Shown one piece after another: positions 56,991-64,000 of a stretch of 64,000 nt of DNA; position 1 is the first letter of the stretch; every line of letters starts with the position of its first letter. This stretch comes from Piscinibacter defluvii. Lineage in GTDB: Bacteria > Pseudomonadota > Gammaproteobacteria > Burkholderiales > Burkholderiaceae_C. A model generated the notes under the pieces. It was not told the origin of the DNA and did no database searches. It was given only the letters and a program-made list of their open reading frames with translations. The position numbers and the translations under genes were made by a program. The DNA lies in contig NZ_RCHJ01000024.1 in NCBI RefSeq assembly GCF_004011805.1, positions 1 to 64,000 of the forward strand. The letters run 5' to 3'.

Positions 56991-58275
56991 TGCCCACTCC
57001 CACGATGCGTTCGTAGACGACGTACAGCACCAGCACGCCGGCCAGCAGTAGGCCGCCGAGCGCCGACGCGAGCCCCCAGTTCAGGCTGCGCGTCAGATGG
57101 TCGGCAATGAAGTAACTCATCATTTGATCCGCCGCTCCACCGAGCAGCGCCGGCGTGATGTAGTAGCCCAGCGCGAGGATGAAGACCAGCAGCACGCCCG
57201 CGCCGACGCCGGGCATCGACTGCGGCACGTAGACGCGCAGGAACGCCGTCGCCGGGGACGCGCCGAGCGAGCGCGCCGCGCGCACGTAGGCGGGCGGGAT
57301 CTGCTTCATCACTGAATACAGCGGCAGGATCATGAAAGGCAGCAGGATGTGCGTCATGCCGGCGACGACGCCGAAGCGGTTGAACATCAGCTCGAGCGGT
57401 TCGCGGATCAACCCCAACGCCTGCAGAGCCGAGTTGACGACGCCCTCCTTCTGCAGCAGCACGATCCACGCGGTCGTGCGCACGAGCAGCGAGGTCCAGA
57501 AAGGCAGCAGCACCAGCACCATCAGCAGGTTGCCGGTCTTGGCCGGCTTGGCCGCGAGCCAGTACGCGAGCGGGTAGCCGATCGCGAGGCACGCGAGCGT
57601 CACCAGCACGCTGAGCCAGATCGTGCGGCCGAACACGTCGAGGTACAGCCGGTCGCCCTCGGGCAGGCGCTCGAAGCGATCCTGCGCGTCGCGCCTCAGG
57701 TCGAGCGCGGCCAGGTAATAGCCCGCGGTCGGCGTCCTCGCGGTCTGGCGCAGCACGGTCCAGATCCCGGGCTCGTCCCACGCCGGGTCGATCTGCACGA
57801 ATCGTTGCTTCCACGAGCCGGGTTCGCCCGCGTCGGCGCCGGCCATGCCGCGCACCGTCTTCATGAACAGCGTGCGCAGACCGCTTTGCTCGAAGTTCAG
57901 CCGGCTGGCGACGCGGCTCGCGGTCTGCGCCTCGGCCGCCGCCTTCATGTCCTCGGCGAGGGCAGCGAACGCCGGCTCGTCCGGCACCTGCGCCTGCGCC
58001 GGGAGCCGATCGAGCAGCCGCGCGGTGCGCGGCAGCACGTCCGAGACCAGCGGGTCGTGGATGCTGTTGACGAGCATCATCCCGATCGGCACCAGGAAGC
58101 TCAGCAGGATGAACAGCAGCAGCGGCGCGATCAGCGCGTACGCGCGCAGGCGTGCCCGGCGTTCGGCGCGGCGCAGCCGCTGCTTCAGAGGACTGCGACC
58201 GTCGGCGGCGTCGGCGCCGACCGCGCGCGCGAGGCCGGCGGGCGCCGCGAAGGTGACCAGATGTGGGTCCGACAT
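56974..58275 (-). CDS. ABC transporter permease, PotB-like with long extra loop
   Basis: The 433-residue protein is longer than the usual about 300. After the first membrane segment (about 56-78) it has a periplasmic loop of about 140 residues (VSDVLPRTARLLDRL, MKAAAEAQTASRVASRLN) before the five further segments. The EAA motif VRAARSLGASPATAFLRVY is near 335-352. The ATG at 58275 is chosen for its spacing and ribosome site. It pairs with the PotC-like permease. The large loop could contact the binding protein. Confidence 0.85.
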   Translation of the reverse strand: MSDPHLVTFAAPAGLARAVGADAADGRSPLKQRLRRAERRARLRAYALIAPLLLFILLSFLVPIGMMLVNSIHDPLVSDVLPRTARLLDRLPAQAQVPDEPAFAALAEDMKAAAEAQTASRVASRLNFEQSGLRTLFMKTVRGMAGADAGEPGSWKQRFVQIDPAWDEPGIWTVLRQTARTPTAGYYLAALDLRRDAQDRFERLPEGDRLYLDVFGRTIWLSVLVTLACLAIGYPLAYWLAAKPAKTGNLLMVLVLLPFWTSLLVRTTAWIVLLQKEGVVNSALQALGLIREPLELMFNRFGVVAGMTHILLPFMILPLYSVMKQIPPAYVRAARSLGASPATAFLRVYVPQSMPGVGAGVLLVFILALGYYITPALLGGAADQMMSYFIADHLTRSLNWGLASALGGLLLAGVLVLYVVYERIVGVGNVRLG

Positions 58276-58349
58276 GGTGTTCTCCGGCCGACACGCGTTG
58301 GACAAGGCGGCCGCACCGGAAGCTTCGCGGCTGCCGGCGCGGCCGGGGT

Positions 58350-59417
58350 TCACTTCGCGAGCCAGGCCGCGAAGCGCTGGTTCATCTCGTCACCGTGATC
58401 GGCCCACCAGGCGGCATCGGTCTGCAAGTGGCGGCCGTGCTGGCTCGTTCCCGGCAGCCAGGGCTTGACCGAGTCGGCGACCAGCTTCAGCGAGGACTTG
58501 CGCATCGGCGCGTAGGGGATGTAGCCGGTCTCGTCGGCGAGCGGCTTGCTCGAGGTGGCGAAGCGCACGAACTCCATCGCCGGTGCGACGTTCTTAGAAC
58601 CCTTGACCACCGCGAACAGGTTCGGCACCACGACTTGGCCGTCCCAGACGAGCGCGAAGTCGCGCTTGTCCTTGGTGTTCGCGTCGTAGATGCGGCCGTG
58701 GTAGACGGTGGTCAGCGCGACCTCGCCGGCGGCGAGCAACTGCGGCGGCTGTGCGCCGGCCGTCCACCAGACGATCTGCGGCTTGATCGTGTCGAGCTTC
58801 TTGAATGCCCGGTCGACCCCGGCCGGCGTCGAAAGTACCTTGTAGACGTCCTGCGGCGCGACCCCGTCGGCCATCAGCGCCCACTCGAGGTTGACCGGCG
58901 CCTCCTTCTTCATCCCGCGCTTGCCGGGGAACTTCTTCAGGTCGAAGAAGTCGTCGAGCGTCTTGGGTGCGTTGCTCGGGTACTTGGCCTTGTCGTAGGC
59001 CACGACGTTGGCGTAGGTGATCGTGCCGACCGCGCACGGCGTGATCGCTCCCGGGACGAAGTCCGATTTCGCCGGCGTGCCGTCCTCGCCCGGCGGCAGC
59101 TTGACCGGGTCGATCTTCTCGAACAGACCCTCGTCGCAGCCGCGCAGCGCCTCGGCGAGTTCGACGTCGATCACGTCCCACTTGACGTTGCCGGTCTTGA
59201 CCTGCGCGCGGACCTCGGCGAGCCCGCCGTTGTAGTCCTCACTCAGCACCTTGACGCCGCTCTTGGCGGCGAACGGCTTGTACATCACCTCCTGCAGGCT
59301 CTTGCCGTAGGCGCCGCCGTACGAAGTGATCGTGATCGTCGATTGCGCCTGCACCGCGGTGCCGAAGGCGGCGAGCAATGCCGCGGCGAGCAGTGTGCGA
59401 GGGATGCGAGTCTTCAT
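58350..59417 (-). CDS. ABC transporter substrate-binding protein, PotD-like
   Basis: The 355-residue protein has a signal peptide ([20 protein letters not shown]) and a two-lobe binding fold with ITITSYGGAYGKSLQEVMYK at the start, EDYNGGLAEVRAQVKTGNVK, and WWTAGAQPPQLLAAGEVAL in the middle. It resembles the PotD/PotF family that binds polyamines and related cationic or zwitterionic compounds. It is 74 bp downstream of the permeases. A creatine/betaine-like ligand is guessed from context. Confidence 0.9.
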   Translation of the reverse strand: MKTRIPRTLLAAALLAAFGTAVQAQSTITITSYGGAYGKSLQEVMYKPFAAKSGVKVLSEDYNGGLAEVRAQVKTGNVKWDVIDVELAEALRGCDEGLFEKIDPVKLPPGEDGTPAKSDFVPGAITPCAVGTITYANVVAYDKAKYPSNAPKTLDDFFDLKKFPGKRGMKKEAPVNLEWALMADGVAPQDVYKVLSTPAGVDRAFKKLDTIKPQIVWWTAGAQPPQLLAAGEVALTTVYHGRIYDANTKDKRDFALVWDGQVVVPNLFAVVKGSKNVAPAMEFVRFATSSKPLADETGYIPYAPMRKSSLKLVADSVKPWLPGTSQHGRHLQTDAAWWADHGDEMNQRFAAWLAK

Positions 59418-59482
59418 GCGGGTCTCCTGGGGTGGTCGGGCGCCCGGGTCCGGTGCGCCCTGGTGGTGGCGGGGTAGGGAAA

Positions 59483-60571
59483 TCAGGCCGGCGCGCGCAG
59501 CGCGTGGCAATCCTGGGCGCGCCAGCCGAGGCGGATCGCGTCGCCTTCTGCGACCGCGCGCTCGCGCGCCGCGTTCGGCAGCTTCATGACGATCGGCTGG
59601 TCGCCGAACGCAAGCACGCGCAGCCGCAGGTGGTCGCCGAGGTAGGTGACGTCCTGCACCTGCGCGTCGGCGAGCACGTCGCAGGCGCCCGGGGCGGGAT
59701 TGAGGAGAACGCGTTCGGGGCGCAGCGACAGCAGCGTCGCTGCGCCGGTGTCGCCAGCCTCGACCGCCTGCGCGCGCACCTGCGAGCCGTCGGCCAGGCG
59801 TACGTCGCACCACTGGCCGTCGCGCCGCTGCACCGTGCCGGCGAGCTTGTTGTTCTCGCCGATGAACCCGGCGACGAAGGCGTTGGCCGGGTGCTCGTAC
59901 AGGCGCCCCGGCGTATCGAGCTGCTGAATCACGCCGGCGTCGAAGACCGCGATGCGGTCGGACATCGTCAGTGCTTCGCCCTGGTCGTGCGTGACGTAGA
60001 CCACCGTGAGGCCGTGGCGGTGGTGCAGCTGCTTGATCTCGTACTGCATCTGCTCGCGCAGCTGCTTGTCCAGCGCCGACAGGGGTTCGTCCATCAGCAC
60101 GAGCTTGGGCTCGAAGACGAGCGCGCGCGCGACCGCGACGCGCTGCTGCTGGCCGCCCGACAGCTGTGCGGGGCGCCGCTCGCCGAAGCCCTTGAGGCCC
60201 ACCATTCCGAGCGCACGTTCGACGCGCGCCGCGATGTCGGCCTTGCGCGTGCGCCGAACGGTCAGCGGGAACGCGACGTTCTCCGCGACGCTCATGTGCG
60301 GGAACAGCGCATAGCTCTGGAACACCATGCCGATGTTGCGCGCCTCCGGCGCCAGCCGATTGATCGGCTTGCCGTCGAGGAAGATCTCCCCGTGAGTGGC
60401 GGTCTCGAAGCCGGCGAGCATCATCAGCGTGGTCGTCTTGCCCGAGCCCGACGGCCCGAGCATCGTCAGGAACTCGCCCTTGGCGATGTCGAGGTTCAGG
60501 TCGCGGACGACGAGATGCTCGCCGTCATAGGTCTTCTGAACGCCCTTGAGCTGGACGATCGGCTGGCTCAT
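59483..60571 (-). CDS. ABC transporter ATPase, PotA-like
   Basis: The 362-residue protein has Walker A LGPSGSGKTTTLMML at about 36-50, the signature LSGGQQQRVAVARAL near 137-151, Walker B KLVLMDEPLSALD near 155-167, and a C-terminal TOBE domain (residues 280-350). It drives the permease pair encoded next. The ATG at 60571 has the sequence GAGAC before it; an earlier one lies 21 bases upstream. It is 46 bp from the MFS gene. Confidence 0.93.
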   Translation of the reverse strand: MSQPIVQLKGVQKTYDGEHLVVRDLNLDIAKGEFLTMLGPSGSGKTTTLMMLAGFETATHGEIFLDGKPINRLAPEARNIGMVFQSYALFPHMSVAENVAFPLTVRRTRKADIAARVERALGMVGLKGFGERRPAQLSGGQQQRVAVARALVFEPKLVLMDEPLSALDKQLREQMQYEIKQLHHRHGLTVVYVTHDQGEALTMSDRIAVFDAGVIQQLDTPGRLYEHPANAFVAGFIGENNKLAGTVQRRDGQWCDVRLADGSQVRAQAVEAGDTGAATLLSLRPERVLLNPAPGACDVLADAQVQDVTYLGDHLRLRVLAFGDQPIVMKLPNAARERAVAEGDAIRLGWRAQDCHALRAPA

Positions 60572-60617
60572 GTGCTGTCTCCCGGCCCGCATGTGCGCGG
60601 GCGTGTCGTCGAGGTGT

Positions 60618-61979
60618 CTATTCGTCCTGCAGTTCGCCCCACGCCGTTTCGCGGCTGGCGAGCATCGCAGCCAGCGCCACGCCGGCGGCGGCGACGAGGA
60701 GCCAGGCCGGGGCCAGCTTGCTGCCCGTCGCCTGGATCAGCCAGGTCGCGATCAGCGGCGCGGTGCCGCCGAACAGCGCGTTGGCCGAGTTGAAGGTCAG
60801 CGCGAAGCCGCTGTAGCGCACCTTGGTCGGAAAGATCTCCGACAGGAAGCACGGCAGCGTGCCGTCGTTCATCGTCAGGAGCGCGCCGAAGGCGATCTGG
60901 ATTGCGACGATGCCGAGAAAGCCCGCGCCCGCGAGGCCCCGGAACAGCGGCACCGTCAGCAGCACGAACAGCACCGACGCGGCGATCAGCATCGTCCTGC
61001 GGCCCAGGCGGTCGGACAGCTTGCCCATCAGGAAGATCAGCCCGATGTACGCCGCCAGCGAGATCGTCGTCGCGAGGAACGACTCCGACTCGCCCATGCC
61101 CATCTCGGTCGAGAGGTAGGTCGGCATGTAGCTGAGGATGATGTAGAACGCGACTGCGTTGAGGCAGGTGACGCCGAATGCGATCACGATCGCGCGCCGA
61201 TGCGTGCCGAGCAGTTCGCGGATCGGCGCCTTCGCGACGTGGTGCGCGCTCTCGAGCTGCTGGAACTTCGGGGTGTCTTCCAGCCGAACGCGGATGTAGC
61301 GGCCGATCAGCCCGAAGGGCGCGGCAAGCAGGAACGGCAGCCGCCAGCCCCACGAATGGAGCTGCTCGGGGGTCAGCAGTGCGTGCATCGCGGCGACCAG
61401 AAGCGAGCCGAACAGCAGGCCCGCGGCCGTGCTCGCCGGAACGATGCTGGTGTAGAAGCCGCGCCGCCCCGCGGGCGCGTATTCGGCGAGGAAGGCCGAC
61501 GCACCCGCGTACTCGCCCGAGGCGGAGAAGCCCTGCACGATGCGCACCAGCAGCAGCAACGCCGGTGACCAGAGCCCGACCTGCTCGTAGCTCGGCAGCA
61601 GTGCGATCAGGAAGGTCGCCGCCGACATGATGAGGATCGACAGCGAAAGCGCAGTGCGCCGACCGATGCGGTCGCCGAGATGTCCCCAGATGACGCCGCC
61701 GATCGGACGCACGATGAACGAGACCGCGAACACGCCGTAGGCGGCGATCAGCCCCGCCGCCGGCGAACTGCGCGGGAAGAAGACGACCGCGATCACGGTC
61801 GCGAGGTAGCCGTACGACGCGTAGTCGAACCATTCGACGAAGTTGCCGATGAAGCTCGCGGCTGCGGCCTTGCGCAGCATGCCGGCGGCTGGTGCGCCCG
61901 CTCGCGCCGACGATTCGATCGACCGTGTTACGGGCCCAGGGGCGGCGGCGGACCGAGGTCTGCTCGTGTTCATGCTCAT
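60618..61979 (-). CDS. MFS transporter, metabolite:H+ symporter type
   Basis: The 453-residue protein has 12 membrane segments. It contains the MHS-type motif EWFDYASYGYLATVIAVVFF near 50-70, GHLGDRIGRRTALSLSI near 100-116 and the repeated GRR-type motif in the second half (KLSDRLGRRTML). MHS carriers move organic acids or osmolytes such as betaine. It lies between creatinase and ABC genes, so it may be a second route for creatine or a product. An exact substrate is not shown. Confidence 0.88.
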   Translation of the reverse strand: MSMNTSRPRSAAAPGPVTRSIESSARAGAPAAGMLRKAAAASFIGNFVEWFDYASYGYLATVIAVVFFPRSSPAAGLIAAYGVFAVSFIVRPIGGVIWGHLGDRIGRRTALSLSILIMSAATFLIALLPSYEQVGLWSPALLLLVRIVQGFSASGEYAGASAFLAEYAPAGRRGFYTSIVPASTAAGLLFGSLLVAAMHALLTPEQLHSWGWRLPFLLAAPFGLIGRYIRVRLEDTPKFQQLESAHHVAKAPIRELLGTHRRAIVIAFGVTCLNAVAFYIILSYMPTYLSTEMGMGESESFLATTISLAAYIGLIFLMGKLSDRLGRRTMLIAASVLFVLLTVPLFRGLAGAGFLGIVAIQIAFGALLTMNDGTLPCFLSEIFPTKVRYSGFALTFNSANALFGGTAPLIATWLIQATGSKLAPAWLLVAAAGVALAAMLASRETAWGELQDE

Positions 61980-62008
61980 GCGGTGTCTCCGTCCGCAATC
62001 GGCAGGAC

Positions 62009-62029
62009 GAGGGCCCGTCGCGGGCCCTC
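62009..62029. other. intergenic hairpin between creatinase and MFS genes
   Basis: A perfect 9-bp stem, GAGGGCCCG and its complement with a three-base loop, lies 18 bp after the creatinase stop. There is no T tract on the minus strand. It may shield the mRNA end or reduce read-through within the operon rather than end it. Confidence 0.45.
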
Positions 62030-62046
62030 GGGCTTAGGGTCGGCTC

Positions 62047-63264
62047 TCAGGCCTTGATGATGTTGTGCTCGGGCCCGTACGGGAAACCGGTCAGGTTCCG
62101 GTTGCCGTCCTGGGTGATCACCAGGATGTCGTGCTCGCGGTAACCGCCTGCGCCGGGCTGGCCTTCGGGCAACATGATCATCGGCTCCATCGACACGACC
62201 ATGTCGGGTTCGAGCACGGTGTCGATGTCCTCGCGCAGCTCCAGGCCCGCCTCGCGGCCGTAGTAGTGGCTCAGCACGCCGAACGAGTGGCCGTAGCCGA
62301 ACGTGCGGTACTGAAGCACGTTGTATTCGGCAAAGATCTTGTTCAGCTCGCGCGCAATGTCGCTGCACCGTGCACCAGGCTTGAGCAGCTTCTTGCCCTC
62401 GTCGTGCACCTTGCAGTTGATCTCCCACAGCTTCAGATGCGCATCGCTGGCATGGTCGAGAAACAGCGTGCGCTCGAGCGCGGTGTAGTAGCCCGAGATC
62501 ATCGAGAAGCAGTTCAGGCTCAGGATGTCGCCCTTGCGCACCTTGCGCGTGGTCACCGGGTTGTGCGCGCCGTCGGTGTTGATGCCGCTCTGGAACCAGG
62601 TCCAGGTGTCCATCAGTTCGGTGTGCGGGTAGCGCCTGGCGATCTCGCGCACCATCGCCTGGGTCGAGGCCAAGGCGACTTCGTGTTCGGGCACGCCTTC
62701 CTTGACCGCGGCCACCAGCGCCGCGCCGCCGATATCGCAAACCTGCGCGCCGTTGGCGATGAAGTCGATCTCCGCGGCGCTCTTGACCATGCGCATCTTC
62801 ATGCAGGCGGCGGCGATGTCGACGAATTCGACGTTGGGCAATGCCTGCTCGAGCGCCTTGAGCCGCTCGATCGGCAGGTGGTCGAACTCGATGCCGACGC
62901 GGCCCTTGTTCGGGATGCATTCGGCCACGGCCTTGAAGTAGTTGCCGCGCTGCCAGTCGGTGTAGGTCAGCGCGTCGTCGGCCACGCCCTTGCGCCAGGG
63001 CTGGGCACCGTCGATGTTGGCCGCGATGACGGTGGTCTTGTCGTGCGTGACGGCCAGGCCGTAGAAGCGGCCGAACGAGCAGTACAGGAAGTCGCTGTAG
63101 TAGTTGATGTTGTGGTACGAGGTGAACAGCACCGCGTCGATCCCGGCCGCCGCCATGTGGCTGCGCAACTTCGCAATGCGGCCGGCGTACTCGGCCGGGG
63201 CGAACGAGTTCCGGACCTTCTCGCCGTTGCGCAGGCGGATCAGGGAGGGCATGTTGTCGATCAT
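62047..63264 (-). CDS. creatinase (creatine amidinohydrolase)
   Basis: The 405-residue protein matches the Pseudomonas creatinase (about 403) along its length. It has FTSYHNINYYSDFLYCSFGR near 50-70, WFQSGINTDGAHNPVTTRKV near 225-245 with the catalytic His, YYTALERTLFLDH with Glu, YGHSFGVLSHYYG, and SMEPMIMLPEG near 358. It splits creatine into sarcosine and urea and is a non-metal member of the M24 fold. The ATG at 63264 has GGAG upstream; another in-frame ATG is 12 bases later. It heads the operon. Confidence 0.95.
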   Translation of the reverse strand: MIDNMPSLIRLRNGEKVRNSFAPAEYAGRIAKLRSHMAAAGIDAVLFTSYHNINYYSDFLYCSFGRFYGLAVTHDKTTVIAANIDGAQPWRKGVADDALTYTDWQRGNYFKAVAECIPNKGRVGIEFDHLPIERLKALEQALPNVEFVDIAAACMKMRMVKSAAEIDFIANGAQVCDIGGAALVAAVKEGVPEHEVALASTQAMVREIARRYPHTELMDTWTWFQSGINTDGAHNPVTTRKVRKGDILSLNCFSMISGYYTALERTLFLDHASDAHLKLWEINCKVHDEGKKLLKPGARCSDIARELNKIFAEYNVLQYRTFGYGHSFGVLSHYYGREAGLELREDIDTVLEPDMVVSMEPMIMLPEGQPGAGGYREHDILVITQDGNRNLTGFPYGPEHNIIKA

Positions 63265-63334
63265 CGGTGGGCTCCAGCGTGAAATTCGATGGGGCGAATG
63301 ATGATCAGTGCGGCATATCGGCGCCATTTGGCTT

Positions 63335-63351
63335 GCGACATGTAATGTCGC
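63335..63351. promoter_or_regulatory. palindromic operator candidate upstream of creatinase
   Basis: GCGACAT and its exact complement flank GTA, 71 bp before the creatinase start. TGTCGC-type half sites are used by GlxA-type AraC regulators of glycine betaine and carnitine genes in Pseudomonas, and such a regulator is encoded just upstream. The rest of the 199-base gap shows no other clear feature. Confidence 0.5.
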
Positions 63352-63463
63352 GTTTGCGGCAGCGCCAAGCGCGGGTTTCCCCGCGGTGTTCGGCCGTCGG
63401 GGGGCAAAACCTGAAGCTATCCCTTAAGGGTTAACACCGCACTTCGCCAGCGAGTGCGAGTGG

Positions 63464-64000
63464 CTATGCAGGCTGGCGCGCAGCGCGATCGGCTGCCGGC
63501 GTCTTGCCGAACGCTCGTCGATAGCGGGCGATGAAATGGCTCGGCGACGTGAACCCGACCGACTGCGCCACTTCGTCCAGGCCACGGCTGCTGCGCAACA
63601 TGGCCAAGCGCGCCCGTTCCAGTCGAATCTCAAGATACTTCTGCGCCGGCGACATGCCGAGCTGCCGGAGGAAGAGTCGCTCGAGAGTGCGCCGCGAAAT
63701 GCCCAGGTAACCGGCGATCTCGTCCGGCTTGAGAGGCTCTTCGACGTTGCTCTCCATCATCTCGAGCGCGTCGATCAGCGGCCCGGGGACATGGCCGAAT
63801 TGCTGGCGCAGCGGAACGTGCTGCCGCTCGTCGGGACTGCGCTGCTGCGACACCAGCAGGTCGGAGACCTGCGCGGCCAGTTCCCGGCTGCCCGGCGGTC
63901 GGCTCAGCAGCAAGGTCATCAGGTCAAGCGGGCTGACGCCGCCACTGCAGGTGAACCGGTCGCGGTCGATCTCGACCAGGTGATTCGTGACGATCAACTG
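63464..64000 (-). CDS. GlxA-type AraC family regulator (partial, cut by window end)
   Basis: The visible 177 residues are the C-terminal part: the end of a DJ-1/PfpI-like ligand domain (RFTCSGGVSPLDLMTLLLSR) and the AraC HTH. The HTH has IAGYLGISRRTLERLF near the start and LDEVAQSVGFTSPSHFIARY, then RRAFGKTPAADRA. The start lies beyond the window. Such regulators (GbdR, CdhR, SouR) turn on amine catabolism on binding betaine-like ligands. Same strand and place directly upstream of creatinase suggest it controls creatine use. Confidence 0.88.
   Translation of the reverse strand, partial: QLIVTNHLVEIDRDRFTCSGGVSPLDLMTLLLSRPPGSRELAAQVSDLLVSQQRSPDERQHVPLRQQFGHVPGPLIDALEMMESNVEEPLKPDEIAGYLGISRRTLERLFLRQLGMSPAQKYLEIRLERARLAMLRSSRGLDEVAQSVGFTSPSHFIARYRRAFGKTPAADRAARQPA

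Overview
The window is high-GC DNA with dense, short-spaced genes, GTG and TTG starts and many 4-base ATGA overlaps. Gene content fits a betaproteobacterium of the Burkholderiales. It carries a large MOBH-type, F-type conjugative element (integrative element or plasmid) that lies next to host-type catabolic genes. No replication initiator was recognised, and neither outer end of the conjugative element was identified. Whether it is an ICE or a plasmid therefore stays open; a tyrosine recombinase and a ParM-type partition pair are both present.

Layout. 0.1-1.2 kb: two small minus-strand genes. 1.4-9.8 kb: a plus-strand run of accessory genes, including a RecE-like PD-(D/E)XK protein, a structured leader RNA candidate, a zinc-ribbon / P-loop ATPase / multi-HTH trio, and many unrecognised small genes. 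9.9-13.3 kb: a minus-strand operon with a tyrosine recombinase and an Mrr-like nuclease. 13.3-14.4 kb: a non-coding control region with a perfect palindrome. 14.4-16.8 kb: ParM, a ParR-like protein, a CFI-box protein and a Cas4-like nuclease. 17.1-45.4 kb: the conjugation region on the minus strand. It holds an S49 peptidase, TraG, H, F, N, TrbC, U, W, an S26 signal peptidase, TrbI, TraC, V, DsbC, B, K, E, L, A, an OmpA-like lipoprotein, a lytic transglycosylase, a DUF4400 protein, coupling protein TraD and MOBH relaxase TraI. Together these encode a complete F-type mating apparatus with its own disulfide-handling and peptidase functions.

A 44-bp repeat occurs five times in the element. It always lies about 53-71 bp upstream of the first gene of a transcription unit and always in the same orientation relative to that gene, which suggests a shared control site.

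45,515-54,933 is bounded by 28-bp inverted repeats (TGTTCCG...GAACAG). Three further binding-site-like repeats are clustered at one end and spaced out at the other. This is the architecture of Tn7/TniA-type transposon ends, but no transposase is inside. The cargo is a minus-strand array of three paralogous small secreted proteins, a phosphoesterase/phospholipase C-like enzyme, a beta-rich protein sharing a module with it, and a methyltransferase, divergent from a winged-helix/ATPase regulator. Five bases after this unit a second, homologous clustered end begins (54,939).

55.7-64 kb is a minus-strand creatine-utilisation operon: creatinase, an MFS transporter, a spermidine/putrescine-type ABC transporter and a FolB-like protein, preceded by a palindromic operator candidate and a GlxA-type AraC regulator cut by the window end.
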